From NCBI RefSeq assembly GCF_900176345.1, contig NZ_FWXU01000004.1, positions 1 to 64,000 on the forward strand: 64,000 nt of DNA, in the 5' to 3' direction. The translations under genes were made by a program, and so were the position numbers. Within the stretch, counting starts at the first letter, position 1; every line of letters begins with the position of its first letter. Shown here piece after piece: positions 44,690 through 55,216 of the stretch. Source of the DNA: Rhizobium sp. RU36D. Its GTDB lineage: Bacteria; Pseudomonadota; Alphaproteobacteria; Rhizobiales; Rhizobiaceae. The notes beneath the pieces are model-generated. The model was not told the origin of the DNA. It saw only the letters and a program-made list of their open reading frames with translations, and did not search any database.

Positions 44690-47617
44690 ATGCTTGAAAA
44701 GACCTATGACGCCGCAACCGTAGAGCCGAAAATCGCTAGGGCATGGGATGATGCCGACGCCTTCCGCGCTGGAGCGAATGCAAAGCCCGGTGCCGAAAGC
44801 TTCTGCATCGTGATCCCCCCGCCGAACGTGACCGGCTCGCTGCACATGGGCCATGCGCTCAACAATACGCTGCAGGATATCATGATCCGCTTCGAGCGCA
44901 TGCGGGGCAAGGATGTGCTGTGGCAGCCGGGCATGGACCATGCCGGCATCGCTACCCAGATGGTGGTCGAGCGCCAGCTCATGGAACGCCAGCTTCCGGG
45001 CCGCCGCGCCATGGGCCGCGAGGCCTTTGTCGACAAGGTCTGGGAATGGAAGGCGGAATCCGGCGGCCTGATCTTCAACCAGTTGAAGCGCCTCGGCGCT
45101 TCCTGCGACTGGTCGCGCGAACGCTTCACCATGGACGAAGGCCTGTCGAAGGCCGTGCTTGAAGTGTTCGTCACCCTTTACAAGGAAGGGCTGATCTATC
45201 GCGGCAAGCGGCTGGTCAATTGGGACCCGAAATTCGAGACGGCAATTTCCGACCTTGAGGTCGAAAATCGTGAAGTCGACGGCCACATGTGGCACTTCAA
45301 GTATCCGCTCGCGGGTGGGGAAACCTATACCTATGTCGAGAAGGACGCCGACGGAAACGTCGTGCTGCAGGAAGAGCGCAACTATATCTCGATCGCCACC
45401 ACCCGGCCTGAAACCATGCTGGGCGACGGAGCCGTTGCGGTTCATCCTTCCGACGAGCGCTATGCGCCGATCGTCGGCAAGTTCTGTGAGATTCCGGTCG
45501 GCCCCAAGGAGCATCGGCGCCTCATCCCGATTATTACGGACGAATATCCTGATCCGGAGTTCGGCTCCGGCGCGGTCAAGATCACCGGTGCGCACGATTT
45601 CAACGACTACCAGGTGGCCAAGCGCAACCGCATTCCACTCTATCGGCTGATGAATACCCGGGCGGCGATGCGTGAAGACGGCGAGCCCTATGCTGTCTGT
45701 GCCGCAAGAGCCATGGAGATCGCCAAGTCTGGAGCCCTGCCTGGCGAAGCCGAGGTCGACGACATCAACCTCGTCCCGGACGAATATCGTGGCCTCGACC
45801 GGCTGGCCGCGCGCGAAAAGATCATCGCGGCCATCAATGCCGAAGGTCTGGCCGTGACCGTCAAGGATGTAGACGGTTCGGACATCCCTTATGTCGAGAA
45901 CAAGAAGATCATGCAGCCCTTCGGCGACCGCTCCGGCGTCGTCATCGAGCCGATGCTGACCGACCAGTGGTTCGCCGATGCCAAGACGCTGGCTGAGCCG
46001 GCGATTGCTTCGGTGCGCGAAGGCCGTACGAACTTCGTCCCGAAGAACTGGGAAAAGACCTATTTCGAATGGATGGAGAACATCGAGCCCTGGTGCATTT
46101 CGCGCCAGCTGTGGTGGGGTCACCAGATTCCCGCCTGGTATGGTCCCGATGGCCAGGTGTTTGTCGAAAAGACCGAGGAAGAGGCGCTCGACGCGGCTGT
46201 CCAACACTATCTGGCCCATGAAGGCCCGTGGAAGGCCTGGGTCCAGGAAAAGCTTGAGAACTTCCACCCGGGCGAGATCCTGACCCGTGACGAGGACGTG
46301 CTCGATACCTGGTTCTCGTCCGCGCTCTGGCCGTTCTCGACCCTCGGCTGGCCCGAGAAGACGCCGGAACTAGACCGCTATTACCCGACCAGCGTGCTCG
46401 TGACCGGTTTCGACATCATCTTCTTCTGGGTCGCCCGCATGATGATGATGGGCCTGCACTTCATGAAGGACGAGGCCGGCGAGCCGGTCGAGCCCTTCCA
46501 CACCGTTTATGTCCACGCTCTTGTTCGTGACAAGAACGGGCAGAAGATGTCGAAGTCCAAGGGCAACGTCATCGATCCGCTCGAACTGATCGATGAATAT
46601 GGCGCGGATGCGCTGCGCTTCACGCTGGCGATCATGGCGGCCCAAGGGCGCGATGTGAAGCTCGACCCGGCGCGCATTGCGGGCTACCGCAACTTCGCCA
46701 CCAAGCTCTGGAACGCCACGCGCTTTGCCGAGATGAACGGGGCCGAGAGCGATCCGCACTTCCTGCCGGAAGCCGCGACCCTGACGGTGAACCGCTGGAT
46801 TCTGACCGAACTTGCCCGCACAGAGCGGGACGTGACCGAAGCGATTGAAAACCAGCGGTTCAACGAAGCTGCCGGCTCGCTCTATCGTTTCGTCTGGAAC
46901 CAGGTCTGCGACTGGTATCTGGAACTGCTGAAGCCTGTCTTCAGTGGCACGGACGACGTGGCAAAGGCCGAAGCCCAGGCCTGCGTCGCCTATGTGCTGG
47001 AACAGACTTACAAGCTGTTGCACCCCTTCATGCCCTATATGACGGAAGAGCTCTGGGCGCATACCGCAGGCGAAGGGACAGAACGCGGCTCGCTTCTGTG
47101 CCATGCCGACTGGCCGGCGCCGGAATTTGCCGATGAGGTTGCCGCCAACGAGACCAACTGGCTGATCGATCTCGTCTCCGGCATTCGCTCCGCGCGGTCA
47201 GAAATGAACGTACCGCCGGGCGCCGTCGCGCCTCTTGTCATGGTGGCGACCAATGACCTGACACGTGAGCGGCTCGCACGCCACGAGGCAGCGATCATGC
47301 GTCTGGCCCGCGTCGAAAGCATCGCGCTGGCTGACACGGCGCCCAAGGGGGCGGCACAGATCGTGGTCGGCGAGGCGACGGCCTGCCTGCCGCTCGGCAA
47401 GCTGATCGATCTCTCGGCGGAAAAGGCCCGTTTGCAGAAGGCGATCGCCAAGACGGATCAGGAACTGGATCGCATTTCGGCCAAGCTCGGCAACGAGAAA
47501 TTCGTGGCCAACGCCAATCCCGAGGTGGTCGCGAGTGAGCGTGAGCGTCATGCGGAACTGCTGGTGCAGCGCGCAGCCTTGATCAAGGCGCTTCAGAACG
47601 TCAGCGAAGCCGACTGA
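44690..47617 (+). CDS. valS: Valyl-tRNA synthetase
   Basis: A 975-residue class I aminoacyl-tRNA synthetase charging tRNA-Val. The HIGH motif is HMGHAL near residue 55. The KMSKS motif is KMSKSKGNV. The editing (CP1) domain has TTRPETMLGD. The C-terminal coiled coil (about 905-975) ends the protein, as in bacterial ValS. The ATG at 44690 follows a weak site. The structured element directly upstream could influence its expression; no T-box sequence is seen. Confidence 0.98.
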   Translation: MLEKTYDAATVEPKIARAWDDADAFRAGANAKPGAESFCIVIPPPNVTGSLHMGHALNNTLQDIMIRFERMRGKDVLWQPGMDHAGIATQMVVERQLMERQLPGRRAMGREAFVDKVWEWKAESGGLIFNQLKRLGASCDWSRERFTMDEGLSKAVLEVFVTLYKEGLIYRGKRLVNWDPKFETAISDLEVENREVDGHMWHFKYPLAGGETYTYVEKDADGNVVLQEERNYISIATTRPETMLGDGAVAVHPSDERYAPIVGKFCEIPVGPKEHRRLIPIITDEYPDPEFGSGAVKITGAHDFNDYQVAKRNRIPLYRLMNTRAAMREDGEPYAVCAARAMEIAKSGALPGEAEVDDINLVPDEYRGLDRLAAREKIIAAINAEGLAVTVKDVDGSDIPYVENKKIMQPFGDRSGVVIEPMLTDQWFADAKTLAEPAIASVREGRTNFVPKNWEKTYFEWMENIEPWCISRQLWWGHQIPAWYGPDGQVFVEKTEEEALDAAVQHYLAHEGPWKAWVQEKLENFHPGEILTRDEDVLDTWFSSALWPFSTLGWPEKTPELDRYYPTSVLVTGFDIIFFWVARMMMMGLHFMKDEAGEPVEPFHTVYVHALVRDKNGQKMSKSKGNVIDPLELIDEYGADALRFTLAIMAAQGRDVKLDPARIAGYRNFATKLWNATRFAEMNGAESDPHFLPEAATLTVNRWILTELARTERDVTEAIENQRFNEAAGSLYRFVWNQVCDWYLELLKPVFSGTDDVAKAEAQACVAYVLEQTYKLLHPFMPYMTEELWAHTAGEGTERGSLLCHADWPAPEFADEVAANETNWLIDLVSGIRSARSEMNVPPGAVAPLVMVATNDLTRERLARHEAAIMRLARVESIALADTAPKGAAQIVVGEATACLPLGKLIDLSAEKARLQKAIAKTDQELDRISAKLGNEKFVANANPEVVASERERHAELLVQRAALIKALQNVSEAD

Positions 47618-47973
47618 TTTTTTCGCGATTCCCCATTCCGGCCGCCACAATCGGCCGGAATTTCGCCTTTTCGTCCTCCGGAATAAGGCTGACCGCGTAA
47701 ATTTGTGAATTTAATCACTTTTGACCGCGAAAACCGAAACTGTTGTCATTGGGTAACATTGACGGCGTTGATTGGTAAATTTTTCCGCAAAGATCCGCAT
47801 GCGATAGCGTTAACGAAAAATTTATCCGCCTGCCTCGCTGTTTGGGAGGGTTGATCGCAAACTTACGTAAATTTGAATGCGTTCTTGCTACCGGACCCGC
47901 TTCCCGTCACGATTGTCATTCTGTGGCCCTTGGCTAAAGTGATTCCATGTTCATGCCTGGAGTGGGGAGACAA
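47618..47973. other. 356-bp region between valS and the FadL-like gene
   Basis: Begins with the valS terminator. From about 47690 it is AT-rich, with repeated TAAATTT/AAATTTA boxes near 47697, 47709, 47777, 47817 and 47866. This looks like a regulated promoter region for the porin gene. No gene is seen. Confidence 0.55.
47635..47665 (+). terminator. Terminator of valS
   Basis: A 10-bp perfect stem ATTCCGGCCG / CGGCCGGAAT with a 7-nt loop, then TTCGCCTTTTCG. It starts 18 bp past the valS stop. Confidence 0.75.
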
Positions 47974-49146
47974 ATGGCAAAGACGCTTTTCAAATCCGCT
48001 GTTATCGCAGCAATTGGTGTCGCAGCACTCGCTTCGACGGCCAATGCCGGTGGTTTCAGCCGCGGCGAAGCCGATACCGACATCCTTTATGAGAAGGATG
48101 CCTTCATTTTGCGGGCAGGCGGTGTCTACGTGATGCCTGATCGCGCCTATGAAACAACCGCCGGTCGGGCCTCGACGGACGGTGACTTCATCGACAACTA
48201 CTGGATCCCGAGCGTTGCCGCCAAGGTCAAGATCTCGGACCGGCTCGCCTGCGCATTCACCTACACGCAGGCCTTTGGTGCGGATGCCACCTACGGCGCA
48301 AGCGCGCGAACTGCTTACTTGTTGGCTGGCAACACGCCCTATGCCAGCAAGGGCTTCGACAGCAACGAATATGGCGCAACCTGCGACGTGAACTTCGAGG
48401 CTGGCCCTGGCAATCTGCACGTGATCGCTGGCGGTTTCATGCAGGACTTCAGCTATACCGCAGTCGCAGCCACGGCGAACAACATCTACATCGGTACGCT
48501 GCAGCTGGATGATTCCTCCTCGTTTGGCTATCGCCTTGGCCTGGGCTACGAGATTCCGGAATACGCCCTCCGTGCGCAGTTGCTATATCGGTCGCAGGTT
48601 GACCACACCACCAACTCCGGCTCTTTTGTCGTTGGTCCGGGTGGGTTGTCCCGTTTCCCGGTTGCCGTCGGTACGATCCTGCCGGCATCCGGCTACGGCT
48701 CATTGCCGCAATCCCTCGAACTCAGCCTGCAGACCGGCGTTGCCCCGGGCTGGCTGGTTTATGGTTCGGTTAAGTGGACGGACTGGAGTGTCCTGAAGGC
48801 GCTCAACTACCGGATCGCAACGACGAATTTCCAGGACGTTTACAACTGGAAGGATGGCTGGACGGTTCAGGCCGGTGTCGGTCATGCGTTCACCGACACC
48901 GTCTCCGGTACGGTCAACCTGACCTATGACAGCGGCGTTGGCACCGGTGCCGACATTGCGACCGATACTTGGACCATGGCTGCAGCCGCCATCATCAAGG
49001 CCGGTCCCGGCGAGTTGCGCCTCGGCGGCGGTATCAGCTACCTGACGGCTGGTAGCCAGTCGACGAGACAGTCCGCTGCCTTCAACGCAACGGCTGGCGA
49101 TGACTGGTCCTACTCGATCGGCTCGTCCTTCACGCTGAAGTTCTGA
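47974..49146 (+). CDS. OmpP1/FadL-type outer-membrane transporter
   Basis: A 390-residue outer-membrane beta-barrel with a signal peptide (residues 1-25, ASTANA). Alternating aromatic strands run to a C-terminal Phe (TLKF), as expected for an outer-membrane barrel. The family imports long-chain fatty acids and other hydrophobic compounds; the ligand is not defined here. The ATG at 47974 follows GGGGAGA. It stands alone, with a long AT-rich upstream region and a clean terminator. Confidence 0.88.
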   Translation: MAKTLFKSAVIAAIGVAALASTANAGGFSRGEADTDILYEKDAFILRAGGVYVMPDRAYETTAGRASTDGDFIDNYWIPSVAAKVKISDRLACAFTYTQAFGADATYGASARTAYLLAGNTPYASKGFDSNEYGATCDVNFEAGPGNLHVIAGGFMQDFSYTAVAATANNIYIGTLQLDDSSSFGYRLGLGYEIPEYALRAQLLYRSQVDHTTNSGSFVVGPGGLSRFPVAVGTILPASGYGSLPQSLELSLQTGVAPGWLVYGSVKWTDWSVLKALNYRIATTNFQDVYNWKDGWTVQAGVGHAFTDTVSGTVNLTYDSGVGTGADIATDTWTMAAAAIIKAGPGELRLGGGISYLTAGSQSTRQSAAFNATAGDDWSYSIGSSFTLKF

Positions 49147-49706
49147 TGTCCGGGTGTGCGTTTGGCATGGCGGTCGTCGCCGGACATTCGCTACGGATGA
49201 AACTTGGGAAAAGCTCGGCTCACGCCGGGCTTTTCTTGTTTTCGGCGGCGCTCGGTTCGCGCATTTGTGATGTTTCTGCAACATGACGTTTTTCGTGGAG
49301 CGGTGGTCGGTCAGCCCCGGATGTTTGTCCATTTCCCGCCACAAACGAAGCGCAGCGGTATCGTCAGAAGGGACCGATGGTCCTGAAAAGGGGGCGAGCG
49401 TGCCCGCGTGAAATGAGTATGGCAGTTGAGAGAACCCTCACGATATCAAGCGATGCAATGCAGGGCGGTGTCAAAGGTGAGCCCGTCCGCCACCTGCGCG
49501 CGATCAAATGGCGGCTGGCCGCAGTCTTGCCGGAATGGAGTCGTAGGGTTTGCTTATATGCTGGAGACAGCGCCTCGGATCGGCAGCCCGCGCCGAAATC
49601 AGGCGGATGTCGGGATGAACAGGATGTTCATCGTTCCATGATACAGGTTTCGTCGAAAGCGGGCATGCAGGGTCCCCAGTTTCCGGGTCGCGGACTGCTG
49701 TCAGCG
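49147..49706. other. 560-bp region upstream of exoR
   Basis: Begins with the porin terminator. The frame of exoR stays open through about 330 bases of it, but the residues encoded there are not family-like. It may be a long leader, or exoR may start upstream of the chosen ATG. No other gene is seen. Confidence 0.5.
49208..49240 (+). terminator. Terminator of the FadL-type gene
   Basis: AAAAGC-CGGC and GCCG-GCTTTT form a stem with single-base mismatches around the loop TCAC. A T-rich tail (TTTTCTTGTTTTC) follows. It starts 62 bp past the stop. Confidence 0.85.
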
Positions 49707-50528
49707 ATGAAGTGGAAGAATTTCGCAATTATGTGGATGCCAGTATCGAAATCCCCGACAGCACTGTTGCTCTCGGCTGCGCTCTGCCTCTCCGTCGCCG
49801 GCGGTGCTCGTGCTTTCGACATCAATGCCGGGGTGACCAAGGAGTCCGGACCGTTCGACCTGTTCAAGTTCGGCTTCAAGGCCTACAAGAACGGTCAGAA
49901 GAAGGACGCGGTCGAGGCGTATCGCTATGCGGCCGAGAAGGGGCATACCGGTTCGCGCTGGGCGCTTGCCAATATGTATGCCGATGGCGACGGCGTGGTT
50001 CAGAACGATTTTGAAGCGTTCAAGATCTATTCCGAGATCGCCAGCCAGGGCGTGGAACCCGGCTCCAACGACACCGGTTTCTTCGTCAACGCGCTTCTTT
50101 CTCTCGCCCATTATTATCGGGAAGGCATTCCCGGCAGCCCTGTGAAGGCCGATCTCAGCCAGGCGCGCCAGCTTTACTTCCAGGTGGCCTCCACCTTTGG
50201 CGTGCCAGAGGCGCAGTACCAGCTTGCCCGTATGATCCTTGAAGGCCAGGGTGGCAAGGTCAATGTCCAGCAGGCAAAAAAGTGGCTAAATGTGGCGCGT
50301 AAGAGCGGCCATGCGGGGGCCATGGCGGTGTTCGGCAATCTGATTTTCCAGGAAGGGCAGTCTGTCCGCGGCCTGGCATTCCTGACCGCCGCGCTTGAGA
50401 AATGCCATCCGAACGACTGCGGTTGGATGCAGGCGCTGCAGGAAGAGGCATTCTCCATCGCTAATGAAGAAGACCGGCGCGTTGCCGTGGCGCTGGCGCC
50501 GCAGATCTTCAACCAGCCTGAGCAATAA
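49707..50528 (+). CDS. exoR: ExoR, periplasmic Sel1-repeat regulator of exopolysaccharide
   Basis: A 273-residue (from the chosen ATG) exported protein. A signal peptide ends at GGARA, followed by FDINAGVTKESGPFDLFKFG, nearly identical to rhizobial ExoR. Sel1/TPR-like repeats follow (AYRYAAEKGHTGSRWALANM, ARQLYFQVASTFGVPEAQYQ and WLNVARKSGHAGAMAVFG). In Sinorhizobium and Agrobacterium, ExoR inhibits the ExoS/ChvG sensor, restraining succinoglycan synthesis and controlling motility and acid response. ATGs at 49731 and 49737 are alternative starts. The xthA gene that follows is convergent. Confidence 0.93.
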   Translation: MKWKNFAIMWMPVSKSPTALLLSAALCLSVAGGARAFDINAGVTKESGPFDLFKFGFKAYKNGQKKDAVEAYRYAAEKGHTGSRWALANMYADGDGVVQNDFEAFKIYSEIASQGVEPGSNDTGFFVNALLSLAHYYREGIPGSPVKADLSQARQLYFQVASTFGVPEAQYQLARMILEGQGGKVNVQQAKKWLNVARKSGHAGAMAVFGNLIFQEGQSVRGLAFLTAALEKCHPNDCGWMQALQEEAFSIANEEDRRVAVALAPQIFNQPEQ

Positions 50529-50542
50529 GCGCCGTCGCTGCC

Positions 50543-50649
50543 TCTAGAGCATGTCGCGCAAAAGTGTGCAGCGGTTTTGCGACTACGACATGCTGAAGGA
50601 TAAGACAGAAAGCGTTACGAGCGAATCTGAAAGATCGCGACGCGCTTTA
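50543..50649. repeat. Palindromic interspersed repeat of rhizobial type
   Basis: Two inverted-repeat units lie side by side. The first has arms GCATGTCG (50549-50556) and CGACATGC (50586-50593) with inner GCAAAA and TTTTGC. The second is an AAAGCG...CGCGCTTT unit up to 50649. I recognise this pattern as a common dispersed palindrome of rhizobial genomes. It lies between the ends of convergent exoR and xthA and may act as a two-way transcript barrier. Confidence 0.7.
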
Positions 50650-51447
50650 TTGAGGCAGCCGATCGAATGCGAATCGCGCGGTCACCGGCACATGGTCTGA
50701 CGGCTTTTCCCAGCTTCGAACGTGCTTTTCGATCTGCGCCGAGACGAGCCGGTCGCTCGCCTCAGGTGAAAGCATCAGGTGATCGATGCGGATGCCGTTG
50801 TTCTTCGGCCAGGCGCCGGCCTGATAATCCCAGAAACTATAGAGCTGACGCTCGTCATTGGTCGCCCTGATGGCATCCGTGAGCCCGAGATTCTCGAGGC
50901 GGCGAAACGCCTGTCGGGTCTGCGGCAGGAACAGCGCATCGCCCGCCCAGGCCATCGGGTCGTAGCAGTCATAGGGCTCGGGAATCACGTTGTAGTCGCC
51001 CGCCAGAATAAGCGGCTCCTCAAGCGCCAGCCGTTCCTCGGCAAAGGCGCGAAGCCGCTCCATCCAGCTGAGCTTGTATGGGTATTTGACCGGATCATCC
51101 GCCGGATTGCCGTTCGGCAGATAGAGTGAGCACACTCTCACGACGCCGCCGGCGACGGAAAACACACCTTCGATGAACCGCGCCTGCTCGTCGGTCTCAT
51201 CCCCCGGAAGGCCGCGATGGACCTCGTCGGGGCGGAATTTCGACAGGAGGGCAACGCCGTTGAAGCCCTTCTGCCCATGGGTTTCAACATGATAGCCCAG
51301 CGCCTCGATTTCCAGACGCGGGAAGGTCTCGTCCACGGACTTGATTTCCTGCAGGCAGGCGATGTCAGGATCCGACGTCTTCAGCCACTCGCAGAGGTTT
51401 TCGATTCGCGCCTTGACGCCGTTGATGTTCCAGGTCGCGATCTTCAT
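50647..51447 (-). CDS. xthA: Exodeoxyribonuclease III
   Basis: A 266-residue AP endonuclease/exonuclease in base-excision repair. Motifs are IATWNINGVKARI, CLQEIKSVDE (metal Glu), LAGDYNVIPEPYD, and GIRIDHLMLS with DHVPVTA near the end. Length is typical. The start at 51447 gives the canonical MKIATWNINGVK. Confidence 0.96.
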   Translation of the reverse strand: MKIATWNINGVKARIENLCEWLKTSDPDIACLQEIKSVDETFPRLEIEALGYHVETHGQKGFNGVALLSKFRPDEVHRGLPGDETDEQARFIEGVFSVAGGVVRVCSLYLPNGNPADDPVKYPYKLSWMERLRAFAEERLALEEPLILAGDYNVIPEPYDCYDPMAWAGDALFLPQTRQAFRRLENLGLTDAIRATNDERQLYSFWDYQAGAWPKNNGIRIDHLMLSPEASDRLVSAQIEKHVRSWEKPSDHVPVTARFAFDRLPQ

Positions 51448-51550
51448 AAAAAGCCTCTTCGCGCAGCGCTATTGCCGCCGCAAACACTCTAGACCGTCGC
51501 GATGGCGGAGCCAACGACGGGATCAAAAACTTCGGCAGTTTTCCAAAAGA

Positions 51551-51883
51551 CTAAAGCGCAAAACTCGTGCCGCATCCACAGCTTGCGATCGCATTCGGAT
51601 TCTTGATCTGAAACGACTGGCCCATCAGGTTGTCGATGAAATCGATTTCCGATCCTGCCATGTAGACCAGGGAAACCGGGTCGACCACCAGCCGGGCGCC
51701 ATCGCGCTCGACAACGAGGTCGTCGGCTTGCGGACTGTCGTCGATATCGAACTTGTAGGAAAAACCGGAACAGCCACCGCCTTCGACGGACACGCGCAGC
51801 GCCCCGTTCTGATTCTGTGAACCGACGATCGCGGCGATCCGCTTGGCCGCAGCCGGGGAAAGGGTCACGTTTGCTTCTGTCAT
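51551..51883 (-). CDS. erpA: Iron-sulfur cluster insertion protein (A-type)
   Basis: A 110-residue A-type carrier. The three cluster cysteines are in GGCSGFSY and SCGCGTSF. The gene divergently follows dgt in the conserved xthA-erpA-dgt order. It delivers Fe-S clusters to client enzymes; E. coli ErpA is essential for isoprenoid enzymes, but the role here is inferred. Confidence 0.93.
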   Translation of the reverse strand: MTEANVTLSPAAAKRIAAIVGSQNQNGALRVSVEGGGCSGFSYKFDIDDSPQADDLVVERDGARLVVDPVSLVYMAGSEIDFIDNLMGQSFQIKNPNAIASCGCGTSFAL

Positions 51884-52099
51884 TCAAGCCTCCTGCCGGG
51901 GTTCAAGGCCCCGAGGACCATAGTTCATACTGCAATCGTCAAACGATCGCGACGTGAAGGTGCAATATCACCATGGCAACCGAAGATGGCACAAAATCGC
52001 CGCCCCCTAGGCGCCCATGTTTGCTATAGGTATGAAGACGAAGCGGCGGCGTCAATGGGTTCGGATGCCGGTGGGGCAATAGAGGGTGTTGAGACAGGA

Positions 52100-53317
52100 A
52101 TGACGATTGACAAAAATGCGCTCGGTTTCGGATCAAGCGAGCCGGCGATCTATGCAGCCGACCCCTGGACGTCGCGCGGGCGTCTGTTTCCCGAGACAGG
52201 CAGTGCAACGCGCTCCGAGTTCCAGCGCGACCGCGACCGTATCGTTCATACCACCGCGTTTCGGCGGTTGAAGCACAAGACCCAGGTCTTTATCGGGCCA
52301 GATGGCGACCATTATCGCACCCGGCTCACTCATACGATCGAGGTGGCGCAGGTGGCCCGTGCGCTTGCTCGCGCCCTGCGAATCGATGAGGACCTGGCCG
52401 AAGGTGTCGCCTTGGTTCACGACTTCGGTCACACGCCCTTTGGCCATACCGGCGAGGATGCGCTGGATGAGGTGCTGCAGCCCTATGGCGGTTTCGACCA
52501 CAATGCCCAGTCTCTGCGGATCGTCACCAAGCTCGAACGGCGCTATGCGGAATTCGACGGCCTCAATCTGACCTGGGAAACCCTGGAGGGCCTGGTCAAG
52601 CACAATGGACCGCTGCTCGACGCCAAGGGCGAGGGCACTCGCGGGCCTGTGCCCCTGCCGATCCTCGACTATTGCGAAATTCACGACCTCGAACTGGCAA
52701 GCCATGCCAGCCTCGAGGCACAGGTGGCGGCGATCGCCGATGATATCGCGTACAATACCCATGACATTGATGACGGCCTGCGGTCCGGCTATCTGAGCTT
52801 CGACATGCTCGAAGATGTGCCGTTTCTTGCTGGCCTGATGTCGGAGGTTCGCGAGCGTTACCCGCATCTGGAACCCGACCGCTTTACCCACGAGATCATG
52901 CGCCGGCAGATCACCCGCATGGTCGAAGACGTGATCATGGTGTGCCAGGAGCGGCTGAAGGCGATCAAGCCGCAATCGGCCGGCGATGTGCGCAATGCCG
53001 GCATCACCATCGCCACCTTTTCCGATGCCATGGCCGACACCGACAAGCAGATCAAGAAGCTGCTGTTTAGCCGCATCTATCGCCACCCCGACATCATGCG
53101 CATCCGCGCGGGCGCGGCGCAGATCGTCACCGACCTGTTCAAAGCCTATATGAATGACCCGCAACTGATGCAAAGCCATTACTGGGTGAACCATATCTCC
53201 GGGCTGAATTCCCAGGCCAAGGCACGCCATGTCGGCGACTATCTCGCGGGCATGACGGACACCTATGCTGTGCGTGCCCACAGGCAGTTGTTTGACCATA
53301 CCCCCGATTTACGCTAG
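52100..53317 (+). CDS. dgt: dNTP triphosphohydrolase (dGTPase-like)
   Basis: A 405-residue HD-domain enzyme converting dNTPs to nucleosides and tripolyphosphate. HD residues are visible in [23 protein letters not shown] and the [11 protein letters not shown] segment. The start MTIDKNAL at 52100 follows AGGA; upstream codons in frame are not conserved-looking. It precedes argS by 65 bp, probably in one unit. Confidence 0.92.
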   Translation: MTIDKNALGFGSSEPAIYAADPWTSRGRLFPETGSATRSEFQRDRDRIVHTTAFRRLKHKTQVFIGPDGDHYRTRLTHTIEVAQVARALARALRIDEDLAEGVALVHDFGHTPFGHTGEDALDEVLQPYGGFDHNAQSLRIVTKLERRYAEFDGLNLTWETLEGLVKHNGPLLDAKGEGTRGPVPLPILDYCEIHDLELASHASLEAQVAAIADDIAYNTHDIDDGLRSGYLSFDMLEDVPFLAGLMSEVRERYPHLEPDRFTHEIMRRQITRMVEDVIMVCQERLKAIKPQSAGDVRNAGITIATFSDAMADTDKQIKKLLFSRIYRHPDIMRIRAGAAQIVTDLFKAYMNDPQLMQSHYWVNHISGLNSQAKARHVGDYLAGMTDTYAVRAHRQLFDHTPDLR

Positions 53318-53382
53318 GCAGCGCTCGCAAACGCAGGGGACAGCCCGTCTCCTTGTCCGGCCGCTTCCTTGGAATTGTGACA

Positions 53383-55149
53383 ATGAATCTCTTTTCAGAC
53401 TTCGAGACCAGAATTAAGGGTGCCCTGCAGCAACTTGATCTTGTGAAGGAGAAAGGCGCCGGGCTCGATCTCAGCCGTATCGTCGTTGAGCCGCCGCGCG
53501 ATGCAAGCCATGGCGACGCGGCGACAAATGCCGCCATGGTCCTGGCCAAGCCGCTTGGCACCGCGCCGCGTGATCTGGCCGTCATCATTGCCGAGCGCCT
53601 GAAGCAGGACCCTGATATTTCCGAGGTCACGGTTGCCGGGCCGGGCTTCATCAATATCCGCCTTTCGGCCAAATATTGGCAGCGCTTTCTCGCGGACGCC
53701 ATCGGAGCCGGGGTTGATTTTGGCCGCTCGAACACGGGTGCCGGCCGCAAGGTCAATGTCGAATATGTCTCCGCCAACCCGACGGGGCCGATGCATGTGG
53801 GCCATTGCCGCGGCGCCGTTGTCGGCGACGCCCTTGCAAACCTTCTTGCCTTTGCCGGCTATGACGTCACCAAGGAATATTACATCAACGATGCCGGCGC
53901 GCAGATCGAAGTGCTGGCTCGCTCCGTCTTCCTGCGGTATCGCGAGGCGCTTGGCGAGCAGATCGGCGAGATCCCGCCAGGCCTATATCCCGGCGACTAT
54001 CTGGTCCCGGTCGGGCAGGCGCTGGCCGAGGAATTCGGCACCCGGCTACACAATATGCCGGAAGAAGATTGGCTCGAGATCGTCAAGGACAGGGCGATTA
54101 CCGCGATGATGGCGATGATCCGCGACGATCTTGCCACCTTGAACGTGCATCACGACATCTTCTATTCCGAGCGCTCGCTGCATGCCAATGGTGCCGCAAG
54201 GATTCGCACGGCTATCAACGACCTGACCTTCAAGGGCCATGTCTACCGTGGAACCCTGCCGCCGCCGAAGGGACAGTTGCCCGAGGATTGGGAAGACCGC
54301 GAGCAGACATTGTTCCGTTCCACCGAGGTGGGCGACGATATCGACCGGCCGCTGATGAAGTCAGACGGCAGCTATACCTATTTTGCCGCCGACGTCGCCT
54401 ATTTCAAGGACAAGTTCGATCGCGGCTACAGCGAGATGATCTATGTCCTGGGCGCGGATCATGGTGGCTACGTCAAACGCCTGGAAGCAGTCGCCCGCGC
54501 CGTATCCGAAGGTAAGTCGAAGCTCACCGTTCTGCTATGCCAGCTCGTGAAGCTTTACCGCAATGGCGAGCCGGTGAAGATGTCGAAGCGCTCCGGCGAC
54601 TTCGTCACTCTGCGCGAGGTGGTCGACGAGGTCGGCCGCGATCCCGTGCGTTTCATGATGCTCTATCGCAAGAGCAGCGAGCCGCTGGACTTCGATTTTG
54701 CCAAGGTGACGGAGCAGTCCAAGGACAATCCCGTCTTCTACGTGCAATATGCCCATGCGCGCTGCATGTCGGTTTTCCGCCAGGCCCGCGAAGCCTTTCC
54801 CGACATTGATTCGGACATCGAGGCTTCAGCACTTGTCGCTGCCATTGGCGGTATGGAGCTTGATCCAGCGGAAATCCAACTCATCGCCAAGATCGCTGAA
54901 TATCCGCGTGTCGTGGAGGCCGCGGCGCATGCGCAGGAGCCTCATCGCCTGGCATTTTACCTCTATGATCTGGCCAGTTCTTTCCATGGTCACTGGAATA
55001 AAGGTAAAGATCACCAGGAATTACGATTTGTTAACGATAAAATCCGAGAATTGACCATCGCCAGACTTGGGCTGGTGCATGCTGTCGCTTCCGTGCTGAA
55101 GTCGGGTCTAGCCATTACCGGCACCGATGCACCCTCGGAGATGCGGTAG
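53383..55149 (+). CDS. argS: Arginyl-tRNA synthetase
   Basis: A 588-residue class I synthetase for tRNA-Arg. The N-terminal additional domain is present, then [18 protein letters not shown] (HVGH as the HIGH motif). The KMSKRSGD motif lies near residue 405, and the C-terminal DALR-type anticodon domain ends the protein. The ATG at 53383 was chosen over a further upstream start by family alignment. It is followed by the SPOR protein, 67 bp away. Confidence 0.97.
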   Translation: MNLFSDFETRIKGALQQLDLVKEKGAGLDLSRIVVEPPRDASHGDAATNAAMVLAKPLGTAPRDLAVIIAERLKQDPDISEVTVAGPGFINIRLSAKYWQRFLADAIGAGVDFGRSNTGAGRKVNVEYVSANPTGPMHVGHCRGAVVGDALANLLAFAGYDVTKEYYINDAGAQIEVLARSVFLRYREALGEQIGEIPPGLYPGDYLVPVGQALAEEFGTRLHNMPEEDWLEIVKDRAITAMMAMIRDDLATLNVHHDIFYSERSLHANGAARIRTAINDLTFKGHVYRGTLPPPKGQLPEDWEDREQTLFRSTEVGDDIDRPLMKSDGSYTYFAADVAYFKDKFDRGYSEMIYVLGADHGGYVKRLEAVARAVSEGKSKLTVLLCQLVKLYRNGEPVKMSKRSGDFVTLREVVDEVGRDPVRFMMLYRKSSEPLDFDFAKVTEQSKDNPVFYVQYAHARCMSVFRQAREAFPDIDSDIEASALVAAIGGMELDPAEIQLIAKIAEYPRVVEAAAHAQEPHRLAFYLYDLASSFHGHWNKGKDHQELRFVNDKIRELTIARLGLVHAVASVLKSGLAITGTDAPSEMR

Positions 55150-55216
55150 TATTGTCACCATTTCCCCACAATGCGCTGGCATGCGTCATGTTGCGTAGGT
55201 GAGTGGAAAATTAGTG

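Noticed and set aside
44660..46267. 535-codon minus-strand frame opposite valS
   Set aside because: Antisense shadow; the plus strand carries ValS with HIGH and KMSKS motifs.
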